NCBI GenBank assembly: GCA_944472135.2
Contig: OX235270.1
Span: forward strand, 52,023,267-52,087,266
Source: Trichobilharzia regenti
Lineage: Eukaryota; Platyhelminthes; Trematoda; Strigeidida; Schistosomatidae
Length of the DNA: 64,000 nt
Direction of reading: 5' to 3'
The position numbers and the translations under genes are program-made. The notes below the pieces were generated by a model. The model was given only the letters and a program-made list of their open reading frames with translations. It made no database searches and was not told the origin of the DNA. Below are positions 23,290-36,113 of the stretch, in pieces (the first letter of the stretch is position 1; every line of letters starts with the position of its first letter).

Positions 23290-23689
23290 AATCCAAAAAT
23301 AAAAATTACGAAAAAAAAACTAAACATACTTTTATCACGATGACAGTGAGTAATTAATACAAACCATAATTAACAAAAGTTTGGAATGGTGTCAACTGTT
23401 AAATTATTAAAAGTTAAAAGAATTGACCATTTATAGGATAATTAGACGAAAATTCTTTAAAAAATGGCAGAGTTCAAAAGTCTGGGTAGGTAACGAAACT
23501 GAAGAAAATATGCTTGTGTAAAATAGTAAAACAGGAGTAAGGCTAGTGACATTCAAGTGAAACGATGAAATTTTCTAAATGGAACAGAGGATATAGGAGA
23601 ATATTTGAAGTTATATAAAATGGCAAAACTTTATTTTGTAAGTTTAATCATCAAGGTAGTCAAGGTCTACGGCTCACTTTCTGCTTACA

Positions 23690-24130
23690 TAAATCTAGTT
23701 TAAACCATTTAATGGTAATTCCCTCAGCATACTCTCTAAGCTACGTTTCTTTTGTTTGTTAGTTCTTTTGAACACATCCAGATTGTCTGCAATATGACCT
23801 GTGTTCTGTAAATGGCGCTCAGTCATACTGTTTAATGATTGTAAGTCCTTTAATTTCAGGTTCTTGCCTATGTATTCAGAAATGTGGACAACAACCCTTC
23901 TTTGTATTCTTTCAATGTGCACACTCTGGCACTTATATAGGAATGAGCAGATGCAATTAGAGGCAACATGAGGTGAGAGTTTGTCCACTTTTCAGTCTCA
24001 GAAAACTATTTGTTCAATCCACACACTCAACTTTGATGGTTGGGTATGTCCTTTTCAGTGCAGCGTTCAATCTGCATCTTATTCAGTTATCAATATCATG
24101 TCCTTTGAAGATAAGCTGTGAAAAGATAAA
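23690..24130 (-). pseudogene. PLE GIY-YIG fragment, decayed
   Basis: Minus strand: QLIFKGHDID (about 24130-24095), KLSPHVASNCICSFLYKCQS, then RRVVVHISEYIGKNL and NSMTERHLQNTGH. The YIG motif is altered (SVHIERIQRR). The plus-strand ORF from 23973 is a shadow. Confidence 0.65.
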
Positions 24131-24331
24131 CTGTTTCTCCACCGTGCTGCGGTTCACCTTTCTCACATTACGTTACCCATGTTTGGCAGTGAACTTCTGT
24201 ATACAACCATGGCGTAGGCACTTTTCCACGGCGGATAACTCTTCTGTTCTTTCCTCTAACCACCATCATTCAATGATGTTGAGATATGGCGTTATCGTGT
24301 AACAACAAATTCCAAATACTTTCGTTTGATG

Positions 24332-24505
24332 CTGACTAGTGGTGAAATCCAGGCCGCTCATTTCATCCTACTTGGGACTCGTCATCTGGACGTATCTGCG
24401 CTCTCAGTGAGTGATGGCGTTCTCACTCAGATATGGACTCTGAACCCATTGTTTCAAATGCCAGACGGCTACCCACTAGTTCACTAGATCACAAGGGTTA
24501 CCCAT
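24332..24505 (-). mobile_element. Sm-alpha-type SINE (H2), decayed
   Basis: Minus strand: decayed tRNA-like head, GCAGATACGTCCAG, core ATGACGA (C3 lost), GTCCC...AGGAT, GAAAT, CTGGATTTC. Head-to-head with the next copy. Confidence 0.65.
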
Positions 24506-24750
24506 TGGCGTTTGAAATGATGCACACAATGTTCCAGTCCTATTGAGCACACCATCACTCACTCGATATGCAGGTACACCCAGCTGACCAGTCCCAAATA
24601 GTATGAAATTTCCATCCACGATTCTTCCACCACCAACTAAAATAATGTCATGTATATCTTTAGACGCCTTCTAAACGTCCGTACCAGAAGTGGATATGCC
24701 AACAGAAAAGGAGCATTTCAGTCCAACATAACCAGTCAATGTGAAATGCA
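24480..24750 (+). mobile_element. Sm-alpha-type SINE (H2), decayed, opposite orientation
   Basis: Plus strand: head remnant (CTAGATCACAAGGG, GCGTTTGAAATG), TACACCCAG, core CTGACCA (G8 lost), TCCCAAATAGTATGAAA, then a tail resembling that at 16.56-16.64 kb (CAGAAGTGGATATGCC, CAGTCCAA). Confidence 0.6.
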
Positions 24751-25084
24751 AAACAAACAATAAGTTCTCAGTTTCTAATAGCCTGCTACCTGTTGTATTT
24801 ACTTGCATATTCTCTCTAACAGGAGTACATGTAAACATGATAATTGCTACATTTTTGAGAATTATTATAGGATACTTTATACAGGATACTGTAATCCGCT
24901 GGTAAAGCTAAGTGTGAATAAATGCCTTTCAGTCCCTTTAAAATTGACTGAAAAGGCTGACTGACCTTGATAACAGCAAAATTCATCAGGCTGTTACACT
25001 ATAGCCATTCAAGTATGAGGTTTTAGAGATTTAAGTTCAAACATGTCCAGATTTAATAGTCTGGAACTACACTGAAACAAGCAT

Positions 25085-25320
25085 TCAGTAGCATTTGTAT
25101 TTCCTGTTGACCAGTTATATTGGACTGAAATGTTCGATCTCTGTTAGCATGTTAGCTCCTAGTAAGGATGCTTCAACGATATCTGACGATTTAGTGAATG
25201 GTGACTAGTAGTGTAATCCCGGACACGCATTTGGTCCTATTTGGAACTCATCATCTGGATGTATCTGCATTCCCAGTGAGTGATAGTATCAGCACTAGGA
25301 CTTCAATCTAGCAGTAGTTT
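25085..25320 (-). mobile_element. Sm-alpha-type SINE (H2), decayed
   Basis: Minus strand: ACATCCAG, core ATGATGA (C3 lost), GGACCAAAT in place of GGACGAAAT, CGGGATTACAC, then the long tail (CTAACATGCTAACAGAG, TTTCAGTCCAATATAAC). Not catalytic. Confidence 0.6.
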
Positions 25321-28300
25321 ACAGTTTACATAGTTTATAAAAACTGACTTTGGTTTGATACAGTGAATTGATTGAAACCAGTGATTCAATTAAAATCAGG
25401 TTACATCTTAAACAGTGACATTTTAAAAATGTTAGTTTGTAAACTAGTATAGAGATAGGCTGTCTCTCGTGTTCTCGTCATACTCAAGTGTATAAATTAC
25501 ACTGTGAGACTAATAACGTGCTTATTGCTCCTCATAAATAAATCTGTCTTGTCCAAATCCATAATTTAATGCCTTCGTCTCACTCTCACATTTTAATTGC
25601 ACCAATAATCCCACAATAAATTCACTTTTTTTATAATGCATATTTATACAGACAAATATAATATAGGGGACTATAATCCAAAGTCTCTTGAATATATATA
25701 GAAACTTTAATTTTGAAGAATTGTCTTCACCTTTTAATAATTTATCCATTGTGTATAAATCAAGACAAAAAAACTTTAGCGGTCTAGCGTCGTTGTCTAG
25801 GCTTTCTTAAAAATAAGTGCATGCATGCATGTATGCTTATATACAGACATCACACTAACGGAGGTGTACACTTTACTCTTACTTGCCACCTACTGGTTAA
25901 CACTGTATCATGTGCTTTCGATATCTATATATTCTATTGCAATGCCTACTTGTCTTTTGTTTTTAATACCTCACCTACACTTTCACCATTTCTACCTTCC
26001 TTCTCCTCCTAAATAATAGAAATAACAATGAATATAAAGTAACGAAAACTATTTAATTTTTCTTTGCTTAGATAAGTTTATCAAACTATTCACAGAAGTT
26101 AGATTAATCGAAATTAAGTGTGATGTTTATTATTATTCTGATGACACTGAATTAAATTCTTCACTAAAATTTATATGAACAGTAAATATATTATAATGTA
26201 GGTTTAGGAATAATATAAACATGTACACTTATGCGTAGATTAACCAAAAAGTATGTAGAAATCAACATATATCACACCTTCACATTTCTGACTGCTATAC
26301 CAACCCAGTATTCATATTGTCTCAAAACATGTACACACATACACCTAAGAAACTCAAACTTTTTACTGATATTAACCTAAGAAAGTATATGTACATTCAT
26401 TTGCACATGCAACTACGAAAATCCGACATTTTCAGAGGATTTTGTTTACTGCATACGTCAAATCAACAAAAGTAGAGGAAGAAGAATAAGAAAAGGGAGT
26501 ACAAAGACGACGACAATAATGACAATGGGGTGACAATGGAAATGAAGATGAAGTAGTAGTAGTTACCGTGTGATAGCATTTTTAAAGGTAGATAGATAAA
26601 TTGTGTTACCAAGTTATAGGTATACATATAATATTATGTACACATTTTTTCTATATATATAAACATAGAAGTTAGTTACTGAAAAGAATAGAAGAATAAA
26701 AATGAGTTAAGTGAATATCACCATTCAGAATGTGAGGATTTACAGGTCAGTAAGTAAATGTATTGCGTTGTGGAAATTCATGTACATACACATACACACA
26801 TCTATATGCGTGTATAGCCTGAAAACAAATAAGTTCAAAATAAAAAATAAGGATTGAAGTAGAAGGAAGATTGAAATGAAAGGAAATTTGGTATTTATTT
26901 GTATTATTTACATTATTTGATAAAATGCATTAAAATTAATTTGTATCCAGAGAAGCAGTTAATAACGATAATAATAGTTATTATTATATTCATTTTGTCT
27001 TGAATAAATAAGCATATAATACGAGATAATCAGTCTCTATGATAGTGACACAGTACGTTATATATCTCCGGATGGTTTGAAGAAGAAGAATATATATATA
27101 CATATATATTATCCGATAAATAAACAAATATTTAGTCATTGAAGTTGACATTCCTACGATTATATTGAGTAATCGTAAACATTAAATAGTAGTCGCATGA
27201 GATAACATCGTAACTAATTGGCCTAGTTTTGAGTCATTTTTAATGTAAAAAAATACTAGTGCATTCTTCAAAGAAAACATTGCATAAAGTATGGAAATGA
27301 ATGAAGACAGTGTTTTTCGTTCTCAAATACTTCATCTCACAAATTTAATCATAAGCAGCAGGGAACTCTGGGAATGAGCTAGCCAAAAACCGATTGCCCA
27401 AATGATATACAGAAACAAATGGAGATGGATCGGACACAATGAAAATGCCACCGAGTGGTATTTCATGTGTCAGGCACAGCAGTGGAACATTAATGGGAAC
27501 AGGTGAGCTGGTCGTCCAAGGGTGATATGAAGGAGATCTTGTGAGGAGGATATGAGAGGCGATTTTTGAGGCGGCTAAAAACAATTTCAGAAGAAGATGA
27601 AATGGAAATGTACTGCTGAGGCTTTATGTTCCACTTGGAAACCAAGGAAATAATAATAATAAATGACAAACAGATCCAAACAAAGCCAGAATGATAACTG
27701 AACCAGATTGGTTGATTACTTTGATGTAGCCGTTATCTTTTCCTTATTACAATATGAAATAATCTTGGTATTTAGTAAAAGAAAAAAGCATCTGTGTATA
27801 TTGTTCAGCCATAGTGGAATGTTGCATAGACATAACACTGTAACTTCCTGAGAAGTCCAGTAACAGAGGTCACTAAGATTTTTCTATGATTACCTAATTG
27901 TAACAAATACAACTCAAACTACTCAGGAAGTAAAAAATACATTAAACGGATGGGAACATAAGTGTGCTAGCTCATGAATGCATTGTAAAAAGAAAACCAA
28001 CTAACATGAACAACATACTGAGTAGAGGGGAAAATATTCACATTATTGGAATAGGCTACCTTTCAATGCGAAATTTCAGTTAAAATATTTAACTACAGTC
28101 GCCTTTGTGGAATGCACACAATACAACTTTTCGTTTATTTCCACTGATGCTATAGACTTCTGATTAACTGAAATGATTACCACTTAAATCAGCCAGTAGT
28201 GCTTGCTAATCAGATCGAAGTGATCCTAAAACCGAACAGCCATTTTTTGGATACGAACTCATCAGAGGTGTATCCGATTTGAATCAGCTCAGAGAAGCGA

Positions 28301-30022
28301 ATCAGTTAAAACCACTTGAATCACGATTTATGGTATCAAGCAGATCACATATTGTTATCTGAATAACATCAGCTTATGATAGGAACTGTGGTGAAATCTG
28401 GCGTCGAATATTGTAAATTCCTAATCCTAAATTAATTTACAAATCTCTGATTTGATATATTTTCATTGACCTCAAAATATTTTTTATGATTCTTTTTATC
28501 ATAAAAATGAAGGTTATGTAACCGTACTTTTCGTTCCAGATTTTCCGGAATACACTATAAAGTTTGACCAAGTGCTCGTTGTCACCATTCTTTCAAAATG
28601 TCTAAATACATGGAAATGATTTAATAGTCACAGACTTTTGGCAAAATCGTTATTGACAGTTTTTACCATAGAAGCATTTCCTTTGAAACATTGTTCACAA
28701 ATCGTATCGTTGAACACTTAATTACGTTTTATATTGTATGAACTGAAGAACTGGATGAATTACAGAAGTAATATGGTATAGAAACTTATGGCACCTCGAA
28801 TGATTATAAAGCCAGCCCATAAAATATTTAAACTGTTCAAAAAATGTTCTCAGATCCTGAAATCACCATGATGAATTTTAGGTCTTGATTCAAGGGTATT
28901 TGCCGATTAATCACTGACATCTGTGCATAATTTTTCCTGCACATTCATTACATATTTCCTTCATTTACTTATGACTATTGACAAATAATTGCATATCTGT
29001 TATAAATTATTTCCAAATGATTATTTGACGATTATTAAATATACGAAATTTGAAGTCTGATTAACTGATGCAATCCTAACAGTTACATTTGTCATAGTTA
29101 GGAGTTATCGCATAGACTTTAACATCTCACGAAATGTGGTGTCACTGGAATACTACCAACTTAAATGTAAAAGGTCAAATCCTGATCTCGGTGCCTACAA
29201 TCCAATCAGTAATCCAAGATACAGCAAGAATTCACGGTAGCTATTAAAAGTCTACGCAAAATGAATTTATTGTTTACACAAATAAATCTTCCTTAAATTC
29301 GTTAAAAACTACAATAAATTATTTGCTGAATGAAAGATTTCTAGTATTTTAGAGTTTATAGTTTCCACACTAACCATAATATGTTCACGCTGTGTTACAG
29401 AATTTATTCAAAACAATATATCGAAACACGATTTACGTCTCTGTCGTTTTACCTGGTTTAATTTGTAAAGTAAATTATTTTTTCTTTCCTTCCGTCTACT
29501 CAGTCACAGCTTCGCACTTTTAAAACTTTTAAAATAGCATCTATTCCTTTAGGTATTTTGTAGCATTGTGCAACTCATTATGTACATATTACCATCCTAC
29601 TTAAAATGTTTATTTAACTTTGAATAAGGTCTATCACTGACTGAAATTTCCCTGCTAATCAGCCATACAAGCATATCTTTTAAATTTTCGTGAACATCAC
29701 AAACTCTGCATATGTGTGTATAAATGACAGCCTAGATTAGAAAATTAAGCTGTGAGAGTCGAAGGCGGTAAACAGAATTTTCAGATAGATTTAAACAAAC
29801 TGATTGTTTTATATCACCCAGAATATATTTACTGTCAGCTTTAGAGGAATTTACTCTACTTTTAAGTTCCAAAAATTCTCAAATGTTAGTTTGTGTGGAT
29901 TTGATTGCTTTCAAGTTTAATGACAGATTGATATCGACTAGAGAAGCATTGAAGATCAGGAAGTGCTAGACAGCTGATTCCTTCTAGTTTGAGGTTCTTC
30001 GCACTATAATTCACTGATTGAC
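25321..30022. other. Mostly unannotated
   Basis: Apart from RTE copy E nothing is recognisable. A purine-rich stretch with GAAGAA/GATGAAG wording lies at 26.47-26.58 kb and a CATGCATG run at 25.82 kb. Confidence 0.45.
27380..27662 (+). mobile_element. RTE 3'-end fragment (copy E)
   Basis: ATGGAGATGGATCGGACAC, AGCTGGTCGTCCAAGGG, GAGGCTTTATGTTCCACTTGG, then AATAATAATAATAAA. Decayed, no open frame. Confidence 0.7.
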
Positions 30023-30034
30023 AGAATTAGAATT

Positions 30035-30475
30035 TTCAAGTATTGGTTTTGTAGGGATTTTGTTTGATTGCATGGAGGATTTAATCATAAGCTTACATCA
30101 GTTAGAGAACCACTGGAAAACCTGGGAGTACTGGACAGCCGTTTCGTCCTAGTTTGGGACTCTTCAGCAGTACGCACCAACCGGGATTCGAACCCAGGAC
30201 CTTCTGGTTACAAGGCCAGCAAGCTCGTAGACCACTGAGCCACTGGGACCCGATCCAATGGCCCATGAATTCTAACTTCTGCCAATTCACGAATAGCGCG
30301 ACCACTTCGCACTGTCTTCTTCGATGAGTTACTGCCTCATCTTCAACCTGCTGTAGCCTACTGGTCACGGCTTCCCACTAGAACCCAGGTTAACTGCCTG
30401 AATAGGGCCAGTGACTAGTGAGCACAGATTAATTTTCAAGTATTGGTTTTGTAGGGATTTTGTTTGTTTGCATGG
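30035..30475 (-). mobile_element. Hammerhead element H1, longer than one unit, with terminal direct repeats
   Basis: A 441-bp insertion between 12-bp TSDs (AGAATTAGAATT at 30023-30034 and 30476-30487). The first and last 41 or so bases are near-identical direct repeats (TTCAAGTATTGGTTTTG to GCATGG), about 399 bp apart. Read on the minus strand, it runs tail segment, unique region, tRNA-like head (box B GGTTCGAATCC), hammerhead, then tail segment again. This is more than one full turn of a ~400-bp repeat unit. Confidence 0.85.
30128..30173 (-). ncRNA. Hammerhead ribozyme, intact (H1, minus strand)
   Basis: On the minus strand: stem I GTACTG/CAGTAC, core CTGAAGA and GAAA, stem II GTCC/GGAC, cleavage triplet GTC. 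All conserved core bases are present. Confidence 0.86.
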
Positions 30476-30489
30476 AGAATTAGAATTCG

Positions 30490-30665
30490 CAGATCATATG
30501 ATTCCATCCTAGCGGCTGAATGGTCAGTGAGCTCGACTCATAACCTGAAGCTCCTGGTGTCAATCTCTGGAGAGAGTCATTGGTTCATACCGGTAAAAAG
30601 TCACAAACTAGGACGGAACAGCTCTCCTCTACACCCTGGTTTCCAGTAATTTGTCACTGAGTAGT
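30490..30665 (+). mobile_element. Hammerhead SINE H1, decayed, beside the full element
   Basis: Plus-strand remnant: GGTCAGTGAGCTCGACTC, CCTGAAGCTCCTGG, then GTCACAAACTAGGACGGAACAG. The core is broken. It lies just downstream of the 30.0-30.5 kb insertion in the opposite orientation. Confidence 0.5.
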
Positions 30666-33600
30666 AGAGTGTACATAGTTATTATCAAATTTCAACATTT
30701 TCATAGTTTTCATTTTAATATTGTCTATCTTGGTAGATGAATATGAGTAGATGTTTTGGTGCCTATTTCTTTCTGTTCATAAGAAGCTAGTTGTCTTTGC
30801 TTGTATTGCAACCAGAATGTCATCACTTCAGCTGGCAAATCTGAAAGTAAATGAAACGCTAAATCGTAAATATATAGCAGCAATTAACAGCTTCTCTATA
30901 ACTTATTAGTTCGATATGCATAATTCTTGTTATTCCTCTCGTCGTCTTATAAATTCACACTATTATCCACTACACATCCCTGTCCTTAATTTGTTGGATG
31001 TTTTCCTTTTAGCCTTTTAAGTCACAACTTAAACTTAACTGAGTTATTGTGACTTAAAGCTACTCTCTCTCTCTCTCTCCCTACAGATAAAAGAAAGAGA
31101 ACAGATGTTAACTAACTGTGAGATAATTTACGTGCGTGTCTGAGTGTGGAATTCAAGTGGATACTTAATTTAAGACATCCTCAAATTTCTAACACTTAAT
31201 ACGCATATACCTTTTTCCTCGTGTAATCAAATACATACAGCATACTGATTCACACACACTGATATCTTTTTAAGTGTGTAGGCAAACAATGTATGCTCAA
31301 CGTACAAATTTTGTTCTTTTTTCAAAACAAAAAAGAGGAGAAATTAGGAGAACAGAAGCTCATTCAAATTAATTACTTTTCTTACTTGTAAAACTTGATA
31401 TATACTTCTTCTCGAATCACGTTTCAATGGTCAGGTCAAAAGACTAAATGTTTTCAAAACCAATTTCTGCAAATTAAATCACGAAATACTCAACAGAAAA
31501 ATAGGTATTTTCTTTAAAAGAATTATGATTACTGGAAATAGCTTCTATTATCATTAATGCTTTGCTTTTTATATGCTTAACTAGAAATTATGAAACCCTT
31601 TTTGAGTAAATTGTACCACTACCTGATCGAATGAACCATTGTTATCAGATACACGATCGATTTCTCACTTTCAAGCGGTGATTAAATGCTATTAATAATA
31701 ACGATATATGATATAGCGGCAAATATCTGTAGCCTAGGTTTAGTTGTGTTGAATATTTCTGTTGCTTTGCAGCCTTAATTACTGTCTACGGATCATCTTT
31801 AGTGTGCCTTTATTGTTCCTTTTCCACTTTCTGGGGCAAATATAACAGTGTGTGATAAAAATACTATGCAATTTTCTTTAGAAACCAGAAATATTCAGAT
31901 GATATAACATGACATGCCTGAAAACATAAGTGTTGTTAAGAAAGTGTAAGATATTGTAAGATGAATAGTAATACCAATCAGTGGTATATACTGACTTGCA
32001 ATTTTGCATACTTTATGGATACCATTTACAGGTCACATATTGTCCCAAAGGAAGGTGAAATTTCACCTCGAACTATGTACTTCACAGTTGACGAATTCGA
32101 TTCCATATATTATCACTGCGCCCATGTAGATATTCCAAATTTGGATGGTTTGAATAGAATCACTGCAGGCACACTCACGATGGGGTTAGATCCTCAAGGA
32201 ATAAAATTTCTGTCAGTTGTTTAGATTACTCCGACCTGGCTGTTTACCTGGCTATTTAATGATTGACATGAGTGGTTTTAAACTTCCGGCATCAATAAGT
32301 AGTATCCACCATGAAACGAATACAGCCGGCTCACTTTTGTGAAGCAATGAACTAATCCAATATCATAAAAGGAAGATGACTGATATTACAAAGCTTAGTT
32401 AACTTAGTTTTTAGAATTCTGATACTCTATACCAGGTATATAATTTTCAAAGCCATGCAATAAAAGAGGTTTGTACAAATAATTCAAAAGTAATTAGTTT
32501 AAAAAGTCTCAGTAGCTGCTGACTTCGGATGAAAAACAACATCAGTCAAAGCTCTTGCTAGCTTTCCCGATATCACAGTAAATTTGACTCAAATCATATC
32601 CGTGATGATTCAGAATACACAATGTCTCAATGAACTCCAAATAAAATTTGAATATCTGGAATAGCATTTGTTTCGAGGGTTATGAGTTTCTCAGTTTTCT
32701 TTATTGTCTACTACACTGCTTTTAGGTAACCTCAGTTTTCAACTCTTTGTGGAGACTTTGCAGTGACTTCATTATTACTGAAGCAATATTCGGAAATAAA
32801 ATGTATTTTTCAAATGTGAAATAAGATTATGTTTTTGTTTAAACATTCACGCAGAATGCTTTCCCTAGGTGATTAATCAAGCCATGATGAGATTCGTACA
32901 TTTAATATAGTGAGAAACCGATCAAAATCCTATTATCATGGGAGAGTTATCGGTGTCTTTCTTTTAATTTGTCCTATGATTTATATTGGAACCACTGACA
33001 GCTACAAAATATTGCATAGTAAGTCAAATCACAGACCACCTTTTCTAAATAATACAAAGTGTCGTGCGAAAACTTTAGTTTATACTATCCTGTGGGATAT
33101 GAGAAAGGTATTTATGTCACGTGATTATATACTAGATAATACTCTAGAATAAATAGCTAAAATTCACAAAAATATTTCATGTGACAACTGTTTTTTCGCA
33201 GTATAATGAGACCTGATCGCTGAAACTTATATCAATGTAGGCGATAATTTGATTTCATTGACTATCGTCATTGTTTTCATCTTCAAGAATATTGGTATGT
33301 ATTTGTTGTGTTTAGCCTGTAGTTTTGTGTTTACCTTACTTTTATGCTGTTATTTTCAGCTGCTTTTGATTTCATGGGAAATTTTATCAATTCATGTTTA
33401 CTTCTGTGTGACCCAATAAAAAATAATTCTGCTAATCACCTGCCTTCATCCTGCCAACTTGATCTGTTTGTTATTGTTGTTGTTATTATATTAGTGATGT
33501 TGGGTAGTGAACACTGTTATGATTATTAACCCTGAAAACACACACGCACTTACACAAACACGCTCATTTGAATATTATTCACCTTGATACCACCACCACT

Positions 33601-35310
33601 GCCGAAAAATCATACAATGCAGGGATTTTGTTTTTTGGGAAGTTGCTCTGGTAATAAAAACAGTCACAAAAAAATCACAACTACAACTGACATTGGCATG
33701 ATTAATTTTCCTGTCTCCAAAATCGTATTATTGTTTTATTGTAATTCCTCTTTGTTCTGTCAGTTCCTACACCAGCCCCACAAAAAATCTTAAGTCGTAA
33801 TTTGTGGCAATACAGATAACTAGGTTTATGTGTTTTGTGTCCGTTCGCTAACATCTGGATGTTTATTGTGTTTATCTTTATGAAATGTCTTGGCTTCATA
33901 TTGAAAACAAAAAATCTCACTCATTTTGACAGGCTTTTTATGCTTATATTGATAGACGTCAGTATTCAGTGAATTCCACAGTTTATGCGTAAGTGGAAAT
34001 CATTTACAAATATTTGTAGTTATTTTGATTGTCTTCTGTTAGTGTTCCTTCTCTTCGACTTATTGAGTCAAACAACTATAACTTATACATGCAAAACAGA
34101 ATGACGGCACCAGATAAATAATCATTTTGATTTTTTTAAACATTGTCATAAAACCACATGTATGTAAATGGAAACAAGGACTTCTTTAGCCGGTGAGGAA
34201 TAATGGATATATACAGCGGTGGATGTTTACACATTGAACAAATTCTTAAGCAGAGGTAAGAGAAATGAAGAGCCGACGAGGATAAGGCCGAAAGATAAAT
34301 CCTTATTATGCTAGCTTATCTTCTACTTACTGTTTACATTGTTATACTTAGATTGTTTACGTTTTAAGGCGGCACATTATAATTTATAATCTATTCTTAA
34401 ATATGTACACTATATTCAGTTGTGAAGATTTTTAAAAAGAAATGAATGAACATCGGTACATGCGTTATTTGCGTATAAGCATTCAACTGTACACAGAGAA
34501 CTACAAAGAAAATATCAGGCATACTAATCATTCTGTAGTAAACATAAAAGCGGACTTTTACTCGTTTATAAATAATGATTATTTATAAATCATTTTTCAT
34601 TTCTGTGTCTTGAGTTCTACTGTTGCGTTGATATAAACCGTTCAAGTTTCGTTTCCATTTCAATTGCATTGTTATGTATTAAGTAAAGCTGGAATAGAGA
34701 GGTAGTGTATTTTTATTATATTTGGTTTATTTTATAACAAAGTTCAGAAAAAGTCTCACACTGTTCTCTTTGGTCAGACTTCACAGTGTTCTTCCTTTCC
34801 ACCTCCTAAGTATTGCATCATAGAAAGTCTAAGCATGAAGACTGAAGCCATGATATCCTAAGCCAAAAGGTTTTCAAAACAAAGTTAACAGTACGTCTTT
34901 TATCATTTTAACATGCATTGAAAAACTTAGTTTCTAATGTGTAAATAAGAAACACTTTACAGAAACGATAACAAAACTAAGAGAATATTTTTGAGAGTCT
35001 CTAAAAGATGGTTATATCTCATAACGTATTGTTGTGATTTAAAGTGAATGTCACAGAAATTTTGGCGTTGAACTGTTAGGTGAGATTGCATCTTTAGGAT
35101 GTTCGATTTTTTAGTTTTTATATTTTTAAATCGGTATTGCATACATCGCTACTTAAATCTATCTATTTCACTGTCTGGTAGACGAAAGCTAGAGCAGTAA
35201 CTTTAGGTATCTTCATTGTAGTCACAAGTAAACGAATAATCAATAAATGATGTCATTTGTTCTTTCACTGAGAAAAGACTTATCATGATTTTTCTGAAAT
35301 ATAATGTTAA
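30666..35310. other. Mostly unannotated
   Basis: A short (CT)n at 31.06 kb and the exon-like ORF near 32 kb; otherwise nothing I can support. Confidence 0.45.
31992..32224 (+). CDS. Unrecognised exon-like ORF
   Basis: The open frame 31961-32224 has ordinary protein-like composition in its last 68 codons (KEGEISPRTMYFTVDEF, ITAGTLTMGLDPQG), unlike the Phe/Tyr/Leu/Ile-rich chance ORFs around it. A possible acceptor CATTTACAG lies at 32022-32030, so a terminal exon from about 32031 to the stop at 32224 is conceivable. I do not recognise the family and see no upstream exon. It could also be a transposon remnant or chance. Confidence 0.25.
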
Positions 35311-35350
35311 TGTTCGCCAACTTTCCCCTTAAAACCTAAGTTGGCGAACA
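35311..35350. repeat. Perfect 13-bp hairpin
   Basis: TGTTCGCCAACTT (35311-35323) and AAGTTGGCGAACA (35338-35350) with a 14-base loop, unusually GC-rich for its surroundings. Role unknown. Confidence 0.7.
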
Positions 35351-35883
35351 ATTCATTGAGACATAATAATGTATGTTGAAAATGTTAATTTAAAAACATT
35401 ATTATAATTATGAACTTCTTGAAATATATTCATTTAAACAGATGATGGAGAACTGCCCAACAGTGTATAGATTCAATGAGACATCTTAGTCATAAATTTC
35501 ACATATGAAAATTATATAATTTTCGTGATCACAGTCAAAAACAAAATGGCTAAGTTATACATTTAATTTAAAATCAAGAGTCTATTAGGTAATTCAAACT
35601 GACTTAATACTTTTGTTGTGTTAAATGATTATGGATTACTGAGTAAAGTGAAAGGAATGCAGTAATTTATTATTTGTTCCATTATGGAATTAAATGCAAA
35701 ATATTCATAAGTAATTCATTTGATCAACTTTCGCTTGGTATTCAACTTGAAATATTGTCCTAATAACTTTATTGTTCGCATGTAATAATCGGCAGAATTT
35801 ATATTGTAGTAGTCATTGCATTCTCTGCAGTCAACTTCCAGAAACAAATTGCACATTACGGATGATGTTACAAACATCTTTCA

Positions 35884-35889
35884 TTTATT
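35884..35889 (-). terminator. Candidate polyadenylation signal of the ataxin-1-like gene
   Basis: AATAAA on the minus strand, about 225 bases past the stop codon. It is the nearest canonical hexamer I see downstream. In such AT-rich DNA the motif occurs often by chance. Confidence 0.35.
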
Positions 35890-36113
35890 TGCAAATGCTC
35901 AGTTGAATTGTAAAACATAAGGAAGAAGATGAGATGATATACTGATAAATAAAATCCATTTGGAAATTTCTCAACATGTGACGGTATGAATATCACTGTC
36001 AAATATTTGACTTCCAAAAAAAACTACAAATATCCGGTATCCTTCTACTTCTTTGATATACAGTTCTAGAGTACTGCGTGTTCTTCGAAAGATTGAATAC
36101 TTTAATTTGACTT

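Noticed and set aside
23973..24302. 109-codon plus-strand open frame
   Set aside because: Antisense to a decayed PLE fragment.
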